Below, in pieces: positions 1 through 8,867 of a stretch of 64,000 bases of DNA. The DNA is taken from NCBI GenBank assembly GCA_030532705.1, contig JAUNKR010000002.1, forward strand, positions 25,312 to 89,311, read 5' to 3'. The notes under the pieces were generated by a model. That model made no database searches. It had not been told where the DNA came from and saw nothing but the letters and a program-made list of their open reading frames with translations. The position numbers were made by a program, and so were the translations under genes. Each line of letters begins with the position of its first letter. Position 1 is the stretch's first letter. The stretch is from Peptostreptococcaceae bacterium. Its GTDB lineage: Bacteria; Bacillota; Clostridia; Peptostreptococcales; Filifactoraceae.

Positions 1-713
1 TTTTTGGCAGTGATCACGGTCGTCTTTACATCTTTCAGATCGTTGAGCGCGCGATAAAAGGCGGTCGAATGAGGAAGAAGTCCGAGCCCTCCCCCCATGA
101 CCAGCAATCTTTTTTCTTTCTGATCCGGCGATTTTGTATTCCTCTTGTGAAGATGCTGCTCAAAACTTTTTGCCACCGGCATCCCGCTGATCGTGATGAT
201 CTCTGCCGGCACTTGCATTCGGCATAAATAGTCTCTCCCCTGCTCGTCCGCGACCAAATAATGATCCGTCGCCTCATTGATCCAGCTATCATGAGGCGAA
301 ACATCGGTGATGGCGGTGATGAGCAAAAAATCACTCTCAAGTTCCTTTTTGCAGTCGGATGCAAGCATCGATGCGACGGAATAGGTGGAGATCACGATAT
401 CTGCCTGCTCCTGCAAAAACAGTTGCGTCATCTCCTGTTTCAGTTTACGGTATATTTTTCTCAGCGTGATGCTCTGATGATTGCCTCGCGTTGCTTTTTT
501 GTATGCCAGATTATAGAGCGGTGCTCCTTTATGTATGAAGGTCTGATAGCTTTTGTATATGAATTGCGAAAAATCACCATAGCTGTATTCAAAAATATCC
601 ACGATCTTCAGCTCGTCGCGGTCGTTCAAGATGGAATGCAGTTTTTGCTCTATTGCCTTTGCCGCCGAAAAATGCCCCATCCCAAATCGGCTTGTCAAAA
701 TCAAGATCTTCAT
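1..713 (-). CDS. MGDG-synthase-like glycosyltransferase, 5' part only
   Basis: The minus-strand frame opens with ATG at 713-711, behind a good GGAGGAAAAG ribosome site, and stays open to the left edge, so about 237 N-terminal residues are visible. The start, MKILILTSRFGMGHFSAAKAI, is typical of the MGDG synthase / GT28 family, in which the glycine-rich segment opens the acceptor-binding domain. Further landmarks are TAITDVSPHDSWIN, a GMP motif and LLVMGGGLGLLPHS. These align residue by residue with the complete paralogue at 21205-22728, but this copy lacks that protein's long hydrophilic insert. Family members move a sugar from a nucleotide donor to diacylglycerol or a related lipid at the inner membrane face. 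The donor and acceptor here cannot be told from sequence. The gene is truncated only by the window edge. Confidence 0.85.
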   Translation of the reverse strand, partial: MKILILTSRFGMGHFSAAKAIEQKLHSILNDRDELKIVDIFEYSYGDFSQFIYKSYQTFIHKGAPLYNLAYKKATRGNHQSITLRKIYRKLKQEMTQLFLQEQADIVISTYSVASMLASDCKKELESDFLLITAITDVSPHDSWINEATDHYLVADEQGRDYLCRMQVPAEIITISGMPVAKSFEQHLHKRNTKSPDQKEKRLLVMGGGLGLLPHSTAFYRALNDLKDVKTTVITAK

Positions 714-1260
714 CTTTTCCTCCTTGTACTAAGTTAATCAATCGGATATTATATTCCGTTAGGATCCATCATTGGATGATGTATTTTTACGGCGGATCTT
801 TATCCCCCAAGTCCTCGTCCAAAATTTTGCGACCTCTTTTTTGTTCAAATATCTCTTTATCGATCTTCCCTCTCGATCTTCCGAAACACCGGACAGCTCA
901 TGTCGCGTCCTCTTTTGCCATTCGTTTCGGCTCTCCTTCGAGTCGGCTCGTCTTATGCACGATCCGAGAAGTCCGTCCGATCGAAGCGTAAATGGATCCT
1001 TCTTCTTTTATTATAGGGAGCAAATCTTACATCCTTCGGAACATTTTCTTAATACTTTCTTACGATTTTATGGCAAAGCTTCGCTTTTTCTTTAAGATCT
1101 TTGAGTGAGCAAAAAAATGATTTCATAAGGTATACCAATTCTCTTGTTTTTCTTGTCATTTTATGCTAAATTAGTTATATGAATGTGGTTATGACTACTT
1201 TTGATCGGCTTATTCGTTATACTGATACCACTAAATTTTATCTAAGGGAGAAGAAGATCT
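714..1260. promoter_or_regulatory. Intergenic region with a sigma-A promoter for the zinc-ribbon gene
   Basis: This 547-base spacer lies between divergent genes. A good plus-strand promoter is visible: TTGTCA at 1153-1158, a 17-base spacer and TATATG at 1176-1181, about 80 bases upstream of the gene at 1261. On the minus strand TATAAT occurs at 753-748, 35 bases upstream of the glycosyltransferase start, but its -35 box is poor. A small hairpin (AAAGC-TTC-GCTTT) followed by T-rich sequence sits near 1076-1095. The short frames in the rest of the region lack ribosome sites and do not look like genes. Confidence 0.6.
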
Positions 1261-2118
1261 ATGTTCTGTAGCAAATGCGGTCAATCTCTGCAGGATGGCG
1301 CCCAGTTTTGTCATGCCTGTGGAAACAAAATTATGGTAGAGGGTGCAGTATCATCAGCAAGCCCTGTTATTCAGCCTATCACACAGGGAGCTTCCAACTG
1401 TTATCATCATTCGACGGAACATGCAGCAGGTTCTTGTCGTCGTTGCGGAAAGGCGATCTGCTCGGATTGTATGGAGGCATTTACACCGTCATCCGGTCCT
1501 TTTGAGCAGCAATGCCTATGCTATGATTGTTATTCGAGTCTTTTGCAGACGAATATCCATGAGATCGCCGATGAAAAAGAGCGTATGCTGGATTATTACA
1601 ATCGATTGAATTTCCGCCTAAAGATCGGTGCCGGTGTCGGTGCTGCGATCGGACTTTACCAATTCATCCGTGTGATGAGCTTGACCGATACGGAGTTTGG
1701 CGGAAGGCTTGTTTTTGGGATATTCAGCTTCATTTTCAATGTGATCGGTTGGATGACCTTGATCGGCTTTTTCAAGGAATATGTCAACTTTATGATCAAC
1801 GGTACGAAGGAAGCATTCCACCATGCGACCAGAACTCCGGATGTATATACGAATATGGCAACGGGCTTTATGGCTGCCTTGATCAAACCTTTTGTATTGC
1901 TTTATCAGCTGGTTCGACAATATTTGGATACCAGAAAAACGATCCAGCATTATGATTTTATGCTGAACAGCGAAAATCGATCTCTACAATGGGCGAAAGA
2001 TCAAATGGCTTTTTGGAATGTGCGTAATAAAAATAAAAATGTCAGCATACGCGATCTGATGAATATTGAACCAAGCTTACAAAATAATGCTTATGCACAG
2101 CATCTAAACAATAATTAG
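1261..2118 (+). CDS. Zinc-ribbon and B-box-like membrane protein, unknown function
   Basis: The 285-residue protein starts at the ATG behind AAGGGAGAAGAAG. Residues 1-22 form a zinc ribbon with two CxxC knuckles (CSKCG and CHACG). Around residues 47-80 a second cysteine/histidine cluster (CYHHSTEHAAGSC, CRRCGKAICSDC and a later CLCYDC) resembles the B-box-type zinc finger seen at the N-terminus of some bacterial membrane proteins. Hydrophobic stretches near residues 120-140 and 150-170, plus a third near 200-215, suggest membrane insertion, and the C-terminus is polar. It is monocistronic, with its own promoter and terminator. I do not recognise a specific function. A membrane scaffold or sensor with cytoplasmic zinc fingers is an inference. 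Confidence 0.75.
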   Translation: MFCSKCGQSLQDGAQFCHACGNKIMVEGAVSSASPVIQPITQGASNCYHHSTEHAAGSCRRCGKAICSDCMEAFTPSSGPFEQQCLCYDCYSSLLQTNIHEIADEKERMLDYYNRLNFRLKIGAGVGAAIGLYQFIRVMSLTDTEFGGRLVFGIFSFIFNVIGWMTLIGFFKEYVNFMINGTKEAFHHATRTPDVYTNMATGFMAALIKPFVLLYQLVRQYLDTRKTIQHYDFMLNSENRSLQWAKDQMAFWNVRNKNKNVSIRDLMNIEPSLQNNAYAQHLNNN

Positions 2119-2133
2119 GATCTTTTAAGATAA

Positions 2134-2174
2134 AACGACCTTTTTTTCATTCCATGATAAGAAGGTCGTTCTTC
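2134..2174 (+). terminator. Rho-independent terminator
   Basis: AACGACCTT at 2134-2142 pairs with AAGGTCGTT at 2162-2170 and is followed by CTTCTTTT. It lies 16 bases after the stop of the zinc-ribbon gene. Confidence 0.8.
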
Positions 2175-2268
2175 TTTTCAGGGACTGATAGGACCCTAAG
2201 CTGAACTTGACGATCGATCTACTTTTATTCGTGCTTCTATCATCGTTCAGATTATTTTTACAAAAAGT

Positions 2269-2297
2269 CTTACAATTCAATTCTGTTGTGTTATAAT
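2269..2297 (+). promoter_or_regulatory. Sigma-A type promoter for the lipoprotein gene
   Basis: CTTACA at 2269-2274, a 17-base spacer and a perfect TATAAT at 2292-2297. The -10 box is preceded by TGT, giving an extended -10. It lies 55 bases upstream of the lipoprotein start. Confidence 0.7.
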
Positions 2298-2351
2298 TAG
2301 TATTAGGGTAATAATTGTAAAGTCTATGGACTTAAAACTAAGGGGGGCAAT

Positions 2352-2909
2352 ATGAAAAAAATATTATCTTTAGTCGCAGCACTTTTTATGCTTTTTGCAC
2401 TGGTAGCATGTGGCGGAGGAACGAATTCAAGTGAGAAGATCCAAAAGACTACAATATTCGGTAGTGATGATTTTGGCTATCTGAAGCTGGATGGTGCATG
2501 GCAGGAGCTATATGAATCCTTGGGTCAAAAACCTCCTGAACATCTTCCTGCAATGGTTTATACCAAGGATTCCAGTATCGTTGATATCGGATTGGTCTAT
2601 CCTGAAGATGTATCTGATGAGTTGACATTACAGGAAGCGGCAGATGAATTTATTGCTGTGTATTTTGATGATTTTGACGAAGAAAATCGTACCGTAGAAG
2701 AATCCACTTTTGCAGGCTATAAAGCGATCTTGGTCACAAACACTTATGTAGATCCCGACTTTAAGGAGGATGCAACGGCAAAAGCATGGTTTTTTGAGAC
2801 CGACGATAAGTTGTATCACTATGTTCAGATCGATGTGCTCACAGCAGATCTTGAGGACATAATGGAACAAGTGACTTCCTCTTTCAGCTTCAAAAGGCCT
2901 GCGGCTTAA
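2352..2909 (+). CDS. Exported lipoprotein sharing a domain with the next gene
   Basis: The 185-residue protein starts after AGGGGGGCAAT. Residues 1-19 are a lipoprotein signal peptide, and LVAC supplies the lipidated cysteine at residue 20, so the mature protein should be anchored to the outer face of the membrane. The mature part begins with a short serine-rich linker and then a domain starting FGSDDFGYLKLDGAWQE. The same kind of domain (GNDRYGYVKLGGEWIE) forms the C-terminal half of the stalk-domain protein at 3222-4199. The two also share the ending FSFKRPA, so they are paralogues over this domain. Overall identity is modest, but the last codons are nearly identical in DNA. No function is known to me. 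Confidence 0.8.
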   Translation: MKKILSLVAALFMLFALVACGGGTNSSEKIQKTTIFGSDDFGYLKLDGAWQELYESLGQKPPEHLPAMVYTKDSSIVDIGLVYPEDVSDELTLQEAADEFIAVYFDDFDEENRTVEESTFAGYKAILVTNTYVDPDFKEDATAKAWFFETDDKLYHYVQIDVLTADLEDIMEQVTSSFSFKRPAA

Positions 2910-2924
2910 TGCATATTGAGAGAA

Positions 2925-3110
2925 AAACTTCCGCACGATCACGATTTGTTCGATGCCCACGCCTTTTGAGGTCCGGTCCGTGGTGTAAAAATCCTTGCCG
3001 ATCGGATGCAATGCTTTGGCGATACGACACCGGTCACTACATTTGAAATCCGAAGGGATATTCACAAATATCGGTCTTCGAAACCTAGATCGCGATCTAG
3101 TATGGAGGAT
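2925..3110 (-). pseudogene. Possible coding remnant, unidentified
   Basis: Read on the minus strand, this spacer has one open frame whose translation looks protein-like: FRRPIFVNIPSDF, then KCSDRCRIAKALHPIGKDF, then a threonine/lysine/glycine turn. There is no convincing start or ribosome site, and the frame runs on antisense into the lipoprotein gene. It may be a decayed gene fragment or chance. I could not assign a family. Confidence 0.2.
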
Positions 3111-3116
3111 CATCAG

Positions 3117-3141
3117 AGAGAACCCCAAAGGTTCTCTTTTT
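3117..3141 (+). terminator. Rho-independent terminator
   Basis: AGAGAACC at 3117-3124 and GGTTCTCT at 3130-3137 form a perfect 8-bp stem with a CCAAA loop, followed by a T-run. It probably ends transcription from the lipoprotein gene 200 bases upstream. Confidence 0.8.
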
Positions 3142-3164
3142 GTTGATAGAAATATCGTTTTTTG

Positions 3165-3193
3165 TTGATAGAAGTGTAGCTTTTTGATATAAT
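3165..3193 (+). promoter_or_regulatory. Strong sigma-A promoter for the stalk-domain protein
   Basis: TTGATA at 3165-3170, a 17-base spacer and TATAAT at 3188-3193. The sequence TTTTTGTTGATAGAA, which includes the -35 box, also occurs at about 3137-3151. The direct repeat could be a regulatory site or a decayed promoter duplicate. Confidence 0.8.
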
Positions 3194-3221
3194 CATTATA
3201 AAATCAACCAGGAGGACTTTT

Positions 3222-4199
3222 ATGAAAAAACGTTTAGTTTCAATGCTCACAGTACTTTTATCGACCTTGATGATCTTCTCAAGCATCGCTTTTGCCGCAC
3301 CATCCGTGCGACTTCAAATGAATGGCCAATTCCACGATGATTATCAGCCGATGCTCAAAAACGGACGTACACTCGTCCCTCTTGCATTTATCTCAAAACA
3401 GCTCGGTTTCGATGTGAAATGGATGGCGCAGGAGAAGAAAGTCATTGTAAGCGGTTCCAAGAATATCGAGCTTAAGATCGGGGATAAGAATGCAATGATC
3501 GACGGATCCAAGAAGACGATCTCGGAAGCACCTCAGATCTTCAATGGAAAGACTTATGTTCCTCTTGCTTTCATCGCTGAAACTTTTGGGATCCCGGTAC
3601 ATTGGGATGCTAAGAACAAGATCGTTACGATCGGAGAAGGAAAGATGACGGACCAAGGCGAAAAGGATACAGGCTCTGATGCTTCCAAGCCAAGCGACAA
3701 AACATCCAAAAAAATCCCAAGCTATGATAAGAATAGCGGATCTACTCTCTTGGGAAATGACCGATATGGTTATGTGAAATTGGGTGGAGAATGGATCGAG
3801 TACACTGCTCTGACCGGAGAAAAACACTTTTTCGGAGAAGGAAGCTCATTAGAATGTCTCGCTTATTTTTCCGGTGCTAATAATATCCTGATAGGTATCG
3901 ATCATATGGATGTATCTGGCTTAGGTATCAGCAGAGACAAGTATCTTGAACATATGTTTAGCGGAGAGTTTCCAAATAATACGCTAACGACCTTTGCCGG
4001 ATCGAAGGCGATCGTGGAAAAAGATCGAAAAGTGTCCACAGAAGATGGCGTAAAGACCGAAACTGCTACGGTAGAATGGAAATTCTTAACAAAGGATGGC
4101 TTATTGCACTTTGTATCGGTTCAAGGGGATCCGAAAGAGGTCGATGAGATCGCTGCAAAAATCGTTTCTGACTTTAGCTTCAAAAGGCCTGCGGAATAA
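3222..4199 (+). CDS. Secreted copper-amine-oxidase-like stalk-domain protein
   Basis: The 325-residue protein starts after AGGAGGACTTTT. Residues 1-26 are a signal peptide ending SSIAFA. Residues about 30-140 hold two repeats of the stalk domain found at the N-terminus of copper amine oxidases and in many clostridial surface proteins (RTLVPLAFISKQLGFDVKW and KTYVPLAFIAETFGIPVHW, each followed by a beta strand). A lysine/serine-rich linker at about 141-165 leads to a C-terminal domain homologous to the upstream lipoprotein, ending FSFKRPAE. No copper-oxidase catalytic domain is present. The likely location is outside the cell, perhaps bound to the wall through the stalk domains. The role is unknown. 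Confidence 0.85.
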   Translation: MKKRLVSMLTVLLSTLMIFSSIAFAAPSVRLQMNGQFHDDYQPMLKNGRTLVPLAFISKQLGFDVKWMAQEKKVIVSGSKNIELKIGDKNAMIDGSKKTISEAPQIFNGKTYVPLAFIAETFGIPVHWDAKNKIVTIGEGKMTDQGEKDTGSDASKPSDKTSKKIPSYDKNSGSTLLGNDRYGYVKLGGEWIEYTALTGEKHFFGEGSSLECLAYFSGANNILIGIDHMDVSGLGISRDKYLEHMFSGEFPNNTLTTFAGSKAIVEKDRKVSTEDGVKTETATVEWKFLTKDGLLHFVSVQGDPKEVDEIAAKIVSDFSFKRPAE

Positions 4200-4282
4200 C
4201 AGGTTCTCTCATAGATCAGGCGATCTGTGATTTAGATTTTGTATAGTAGTTTTGAAGCGAATCTAAAAAGCAAGATTTTTTG

Positions 4283-4315
4283 AGCATAGTAGTTTATGAC
4301 TGCTATGCTTTTTTA
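4283..4315 (+). terminator. Rho-independent terminator
   Basis: AGCATAGTAGT at 4283-4293 pairs with ACTGCTATGCT at 4299-4309 (one G-T wobble), followed by TTTTTT. It ends the stalk-protein transcript, which converges on the ribosomal operon. Confidence 0.85.
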
Positions 4316-4320
4316 TGCTC

Positions 4321-4500
4321 CTAATGCCCCAATGATCCTCCGGATCCAAAAGCGATCTCATAACTTCCGACGATTTGCGATCCTTTGGATGAGTGCAGGG
4401 CAAGATCTCCTTTTGTATCTTTAGTCATCAGTCCTGTCGGATCTGCCGCCTCAGCGATCTCTCTTGAGGGATGGCGGAAGAGTCTGAGCGTTTGAAGCAC
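4321..4500 (-). pseudogene. Possible C-terminal gene remnant, unidentified
   Basis: This stretch sits between two converging terminators and reads on the minus strand as a frame ending TAG at 4323-4321. Its translation looks like a genuine protein C-terminus (AADPTGLMTKDTKGDLALH, then GSQIVGSYEIAFGSGG). No start codon with a ribosome site precedes it. Its upstream end meets the rplQ terminator, which suggests the tail of a gene lost by rearrangement. I do not recognise the family. Confidence 0.25.
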
Positions 4501-4534
4501 AAAAAAGACCCGCAAACTATGTTCACAGGTCTTT
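4500..4534 (-). terminator. Terminator of the S10-spc-alpha operon
   Basis: On the minus strand AAAGACC (4534-4528) pairs with GGTCTTT (4510-4504), helped by partial pairing inside the loop, and is followed by TTTTTT. It lies 28 bases past the rplQ stop, so the operon ends here. The ecf transporter, truA, rplM and rpsI genes that often follow rplQ in Firmicutes are absent. Confidence 0.8.
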
Positions 4535-4561
4535 CGAATATAATTGTCTAGAAAATTATAT

Positions 4562-4903
4562 TTACACGAGCTCAATGATCGCCATCGGTGCTGCATCACC
4601 TTTTCTTGGCATCGTCTTGATTATTCTTGTGTAACCACCGTTACGCTCAGCGTATTTCGGTGCTGTTTCATCAAACAGTTTTTTTACAACTGTTTCATCC
4701 ATCATATAGGATAGAGCTTGTCTTCTCGCATGAAGATCGCCTCTTTTTGCAAGAGTCACCATTTTGTCTGCCATTCTTTTGATCTCTTTTGCTCTTGTCT
4801 CAGTTGTTTGGATTCTTCCATGCTTATGAAGTTCTGTTACAAGATTTCTTAGCATCATATTTCTGTGAGAGCTTACAACTCCCAATTTTCTATATCTTGC
4901 CAT
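4562..4903 (-). CDS. rplQ: 50S ribosomal protein L17
   Basis: The 113-residue protein is the usual length for L17, opening [20 protein letters not shown] and ending MAIIELV. It binds 23S rRNA near the exit side of the large subunit. It is the last gene of the operon, 21 bases after rpoA, and is followed by the operon terminator. A ribosome site (GGAGGAAAG) precedes the ATG at 4903. Confidence 0.97.
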   Translation of the reverse strand: MARYRKLGVVSSHRNMMLRNLVTELHKHGRIQTTETRAKEIKRMADKMVTLAKRGDLHARRQALSYMMDETVVKKLFDETAPKYAERNGGYTRIIKTMPRKGDAAPMAIIELV

Positions 4904-4924
4904 CTAGTCTTTCCTCCTTTCGTC

Positions 4925-5866
4925 CTATTGATCTTCGCTCGGCTTGAGTCCCAAACCAAGTTCTTCAAGTTTTTGTATCACTTCTTCCAATGACTTTTTA
5001 CCTAGGTTACGGACCTTCATCATTTCATCTTCCGTCTTTTCAGTGAGCTCTTCAACGGTGTTGATATTCGCTCGCTTCAAACAGTTGTATGATCTTACCG
5101 AAAGGTCGAGTTCCTCGATGGTCATCTCCAGTACTTTTTCTTTCTTGTTTTCTTCCTTCTCCACCATGATCTCCATCACGCTGAGGTTTTCGCTTAGGTC
5201 GATAAACAAGTTTAGGTGCTCCAGCAATATCTTTGCAGCCAGTGAAGCGGCATCCTGCGGATTGATCGTTGCGTTCGTTTCGATCTCAACGGTCAGTTTT
5301 TCAAAATCTGTTCTTGCACCTACGCGTGTACCTTCTACTTTGTAGCTGCATTTTTGTACAGGTGTGAAAATGGAATCCACCGGAATAACATCGGTCGATT
5401 CGGTCTTATTGTTTTCCGCCGGTTGATAGCCTCGACCTCGATCAACGTAGATCTGCATATTAAGGTCTGCATCTTTGTTCAGTGTCGCAATATGCAAGTC
5501 TTTGTTCATGATCTCCACATCTGAGGGAACTTTGATATCGCCTGCTGTCAGTACACCTTCGCCTTTGTGCTCCAGTCGCAAAGTTCGAAGTCCCGGCTCG
5601 CCATCGATCTTGATCGCCAAGTCTTTCAGTGAAAGGATGATGGTCACAACATCTTCCGTTACACCGGGGATCTCTGCCATTTCTTTATACACGCCGGCAA
5701 TTTTGATAGAATGTACTGCTGCGCCCGGTAGTGAGGAAAGCAGGATCCTTCGAAGTGAGTTTCCTACTGTGTGTCCGAATCCTCGCTCCAACGGCTCAAC
5801 AACGATCACGCCTCTAGTTTCGGTCAGTACGTCTACATTAATATTCGGTTTTTCAATTCCTATCAT
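4925..5866 (-). CDS. rpoA: RNA polymerase alpha subunit
   Basis: RpoA dimerises to seed RNA polymerase assembly, and its C-terminal domain touches UP elements and activators. The N-terminal domain shows the conserved [21 protein letters not shown]. The C-terminal domain shows [17 protein letters not shown] and [11 protein letters not shown]. The frame is open to 5911, but the start chosen is the ATG at 5866, directly after AAGGAGGGTTTTG, giving [14 protein letters not shown] and 313 residues, the normal family start. It lies between rpsD and rplQ as in other alpha operons. Confidence 0.97.
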   Translation of the reverse strand: MIGIEKPNINVDVLTETRGVIVVEPLERGFGHTVGNSLRRILLSSLPGAAVHSIKIAGVYKEMAEIPGVTEDVVTIILSLKDLAIKIDGEPGLRTLRLEHKGEGVLTAGDIKVPSDVEIMNKDLHIATLNKDADLNMQIYVDRGRGYQPAENNKTESTDVIPVDSIFTPVQKCSYKVEGTRVGARTDFEKLTVEIETNATINPQDAASLAAKILLEHLNLFIDLSENLSVMEIMVEKEENKKEKVLEMTIEELDLSVRSYNCLKRANINTVEELTEKTEDEMMKVRNLGKKSLEEVIQKLEELGLGLKPSEDQ

Positions 5867-5914
5867 CAAAACCCTCCTTGGATTATTCAACTCATGATAT
5901 GAGGGTAACAAATC

Positions 5915-6538
5915 TTACTTGGAGTATAGCTCGACGATCAAGTGCTCTGCTATATCAAGCTCGATATCATCTCTTTCCGGGTTTGCAACAACTTTTGCTT
6001 TCATCGCCGGTAGATCTACTTCAAGCCACTTTGGCGATACTCTTGTCGATCCGTCGATCAGATCTTTGAATTTCGCTACGGATCTTGAGCTTTCTTTTAC
6101 TTCGATCACATCGCCGACTTTTACGATCAGCGACGGGATGTTCACTTTTTTGCCATTTAGCGTAAAGTGTGAATGTGTTACCAGCTGTCTTGCTTCTTTT
6201 CTTGAGTTTGCAAGTCCCATTCTAAATACGACATTGTCCAGTCTTCTCTCAAGCAGGCTGAGCAGGTTTTCACCCGCGATCCCTTGCATTTTTTCAGCTT
6301 TTTCAAATGTATTGTAGAACTGAGTTTCGATCAGACCATAAATTCGCTTTACTTTTTGTTTCTCTCTTAGTTGCTCTCCGTAGTTGGAAAGTTTTTTTCT
6401 GTTTTGTCCATGCTGTCCCGGTGCGTATGATCTTTTGTTCATCGCACATTTTTCAGAATAGCAACGATCGCCTTTTAGAAAAAGCTTCATTCCTTCTCTA
6501 CGGCAAAGTCTACAAGATGAATCTGTATATCTTGCCAT
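5915..6538 (-). CDS. rpsD: 30S ribosomal protein S4, zinc-binding form
   Basis: The 207-residue S4 is a primary 16S rRNA binder and, in many bacteria, a translational repressor of the alpha operon. An S4 RNA-binding domain follows the N-terminal region. Cysteines 9, 12, 26 and 31 form the C-x2-C...C-x4-C knuckle of the zinc-binding (C+) S4 paralogue, as opposed to the cysteine-free form that some Firmicutes also carry. The 115-base gap to rpsK is the longest in this part of the operon and could hold an autoregulatory site. Confidence 0.96.
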   Translation of the reverse strand: MARYTDSSCRLCRREGMKLFLKGDRCYSEKCAMNKRSYAPGQHGQNRKKLSNYGEQLREKQKVKRIYGLIETQFYNTFEKAEKMQGIAGENLLSLLERRLDNVVFRMGLANSRKEARQLVTHSHFTLNGKKVNIPSLIVKVGDVIEVKESSRSVAKFKDLIDGSTRVSPKWLEVDLPAMKAKVVANPERDDIELDIAEHLIVELYSK

Positions 6539-6653
6539 TACATTCTCCTTTGTTAAACCTTTTCGTTAATACCTGACAGTCGCTTTGTGATCGGATGAAG
6601 TTCTCCGGCTTCATCTTATAAGCGCTGTCGGTCTATTTTCCAATTACCTTGGA

Positions 6654-7049
6654 TTACACTCTTCTTCTCTTTGGCGGTCTGCATCCGTTGTGAGGGATCG
6701 GTGTAACGTCTTTGATCATCGTTACATCAAGTCCTGCCGCTTGAAGCGCACGGATCGCTGCCTCTCTTCCGGATCCGGGTCCTTTTACGAATACCTCTAC
6801 AGATTTCAACCCATGCTCCATCGCCGCTTTTGTTGCCGCTTCAGCTGCCATTTGTGCCGCAAATGGCGTTGCTTTTCTTGAACCTTTGAAGCCCAATCCA
6901 CCTGCTGATGCCCATGAGATCGCGTTTCCATGTACATCAGTAAGCGTTACGATCGTGTTGTTAAAGGTTGACTGGATATGTGCATGACCTTTTTCTATAT
7001 TTTTACGCTCTCGTCTTCTAACACGAGCCACTTTTTTTGGCTTTGCCAT
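6654..7049 (-). CDS. rpsK: 30S ribosomal protein S11
   Basis: The 131-residue S11 lies on the 30S platform. It has the conserved [15 protein letters not shown], the [13 protein letters not shown] turn and the basic C-terminus [12 protein letters not shown]. Length and start are normal. It lies 22 bases after rpsM, in the usual rpsM-rpsK order. Confidence 0.97.
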   Translation of the reverse strand: MAKPKKVARVRRRERKNIEKGHAHIQSTFNNTIVTLTDVHGNAISWASAGGLGFKGSRKATPFAAQMAAEAATKAAMEHGLKSVEVFVKGPGSGREAAIRALQAAGLDVTMIKDVTPIPHNGCRPPKRRRV

Positions 7050-7071
7050 TGTTATACCTCCTTACTGTAGA

Positions 7072-7440
7072 TTATTTTTTCTTCTTACGTCCTACTGTAC
7101 GCTTTGGACCTTTTCTTGTTCTTGCATTTGTTTTTGTCTTTTGTCCTCTTACAGGAAGTCCCTTCTGATGTCTGATCCCTCTGTAAGAACGAATGTCTCT
7201 AAGTCGCTTGATGTTTAGAGCGATCTCTCTTCGAAGGTCTCCTTCTACAGTATAGTTGTCGATTGCTTTTCTTAAGCTGTTTACTTCGTCTTCAGATAGG
7301 TCTTTTACTCTTTTGTTCGGATCGATCCCAGTTTCAGCCAATATTGCATTGGATACGGATCTTCCGATTCCAAAGATATAGGTCAGACCTATTTCAACTC
7401 TTTTTTCTCTTGGTAAGTCTACACCGGCTATACGTGCCAT
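7072..7440 (-). CDS. rpsM: 30S ribosomal protein S13
   Basis: The 122-residue S13 sits in the 30S head and contacts the P-site tRNA and, through bridges, the 50S subunit. It opens [20 protein letters not shown], carries the [20 protein letters not shown] loop and ends in a lysine-rich tail. It follows rpmJ directly, as in other alpha operons. Confidence 0.97.
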   Translation of the reverse strand: MARIAGVDLPREKRVEIGLTYIFGIGRSVSNAILAETGIDPNKRVKDLSEDEVNSLRKAIDNYTVEGDLRREIALNIKRLRDIRSYRGIRHQKGLPVRGQKTKTNARTRKGPKRTVGRKKKK

Positions 7441-7484
7441 GTATTTGCACCTCCTATATTAATTTCAATCTGAAATTTACCTTC

Positions 7485-7616
<132 letters not shown>

Positions 7617-7835
7617 TTATTTCTTTCTCCATGTGATACGGCCTTTTGTCAAGTCGTATGGGGAAAGCTCCACCGTAACTCTGTCACCCGGCAAGATTCG
7701 AATAAAGTTCATTCTGAGTTTGCCTGAGATGTGTGCTATGATTTGGTGATCATTTTCCAATTTTACTTTGAACATTGCGTTTGGTAGTGCGTCTACGATC
7801 ACACCTTCCAACTCTATCACGTCTTTTTTAGACAT
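7617..7835 (-). CDS. infA: Translation initiation factor IF-1
   Basis: The 72-residue protein is a single S1-like OB fold with the family sequence [18 protein letters not shown] and the ending [10 protein letters not shown]-1 occupies the A site of the 30S initiation complex. Its start overlaps the end of the KOW-domain gene by 8 bases, so the two are probably translationally coupled. Confidence 0.97.
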   Translation of the reverse strand: MSKKDVIELEGVIVDALPNAMFKVKLENDHQIIAHISGKLRMNFIRILPGDRVTVELSPYDLTKGRITWRKK

Positions 7836-8109
7836 CTACAACCTCCGTTTTTTCGATTCTCCTAATTTCTTTTCGTATCTTGGCATTTTCGCTTTCGATA
7901 TCCTTTGATCTTTCGTTGATATTGATCTCTGTTATTTCGCCTGTGGGCTGAAGGTGCCTCAGATTTTTTTTCTTCGGCTTTTGGATCGTTCGTCCTTCTC
8001 CATCCACGATGTAGGCAAAGTTTCCATCGATGCGTAGTACAATGAAATGGCTTTCGCCGTCTCTGCCTGCTTTGTTTTTTACGATCGCACCTCTTTGCAT
8101 CTGTTTCAT
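7828..8109 (-). CDS. KOW-domain RNA-binding protein (L14e/L24-like)
   Basis: The 93-residue basic protein starts with a KOW/SH3-like fold ([20 protein letters not shown], then a strand ending YIVDGEGR) followed by a lysine-rich segment and a charged helix. Small proteins of this type sit between map and infA in many Clostridia and are thought to bind ribosomal RNA. A function in ribosome assembly or translation is an inference from position. The ATG at 8109 follows GAGGGCAAT, and the next methionine, at codon 4, is an alternative. The gene overlaps infA by 8 bases. Confidence 0.85.
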   Translation of the reverse strand: MKQMQRGAIVKNKAGRDGESHFIVLRIDGNFAYIVDGEGRTIQKPKKKNLRHLQPTGEITEININERSKDIESENAKIRKEIRRIEKTEVVDV

Positions 8110-8117
8110 ATTGCCCT

Positions 8118-8867
8118 CTAGTGCGCTGTCAGGATCTCGGGTCCATTGTCGGTGATCGCAATGGTATGTTCATAGTGCGCGGAGCGCATATGATCGTCTG
8201 TTACAACGGTCCAGCCGTCTTCCAGCACATGAACTTTGTATGTCCCTTGGTTTATCATCGGTTCGATCGCGAGTACCATACCACTTTGAAGTTTGGGGCC
8301 TCTTTCCGGTGGTCCATAGTTGGGAACGGGCGGATCTTCGTGAAGATTTCTGCCTACTCCATGCCCGACCAGATCTCTGACCACGGAGAAGCCGTAGCTT
8401 TCCACATGGCTTTGGATCGCGTGAGATATGTCGGAGAGTCTTTTTCCGAGGATCGCATGTTCAATTCCTTTGTAGAAGCTGTTTTTGGTTTCTTGGATGA
8501 GCATGATGTCCAGCTCGGAGATCTCTCCGACCGGATGGGTCTTGGCACAATCGGCATGGTAGCCGTTTTTGTATGCCCCGATATCGATACTGATGATATC
8601 TCCTTCTTTCAGGATGATGTCTTTGCTCGGTATCCCATGCACCACCACTTCATTGGGTGATGCACAGATGCTCCCCCTAAATCCGTTGTAGCCTAAGAAT
8701 GATGGCTCTGCTGCGTATTTTTTGATCGTGTTGTAAGCGATCTGATCGAGTTCAAATGTTGAAACGCCCGGTCGGATCGCTCGACGCACCATCTCATGTG
8801 CTTCAGCTACGATTTTTCCAGCTTCTCTTATCAGCTCTATTTCATGTTTTGACTTTAGTATTATCAT
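8118..8867 (-). CDS. map: Methionine aminopeptidase, type I
   Basis: The 249-residue cytoplasmic metalloenzyme removes the initiator methionine from new proteins. It shows the pita-bread fold signatures: NEVVVHGIPS, the metal ligands in SIDIGAYKNGYHADCAKT, GHGVGRNLHEDPPVPNYG with its metal-binding histidine, and AIEPMINQG. There is no N-terminal zinc finger, so it is the short bacterial type. Its start overlaps the adk stop by one base (TAATG), and the adk-map pair is conserved in this operon. Confidence 0.96.
   Translation of the reverse strand: MIILKSKHEIELIREAGKIVAEAHEMVRRAIRPGVSTFELDQIAYNTIKKYAAEPSFLGYNGFRGSICASPNEVVVHGIPSKDIILKEGDIISIDIGAYKNGYHADCAKTHPVGEISELDIMLIQETKNSFYKGIEHAILGKRLSDISHAIQSHVESYGFSVVRDLVGHGVGRNLHEDPPVPNYGPPERGPKLQSGMVLAIEPMINQGTYKVHVLEDGWTVVTDDHMRSAHYEHTIAITDNGPEILTAH

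Noticed and set aside
261..737. Plus-strand open frame of 158 codons at the left edge
   Set aside because: It is antisense to the glycosyltransferase, has no ribosome site, and its translation lacks protein-like composition.
2628..3128. A 166-codon minus-strand gene
   Set aside because: Most of it is antisense to the lipoprotein gene; only the 2925-3110 part looks protein-like, and it is reported as a low-confidence remnant.
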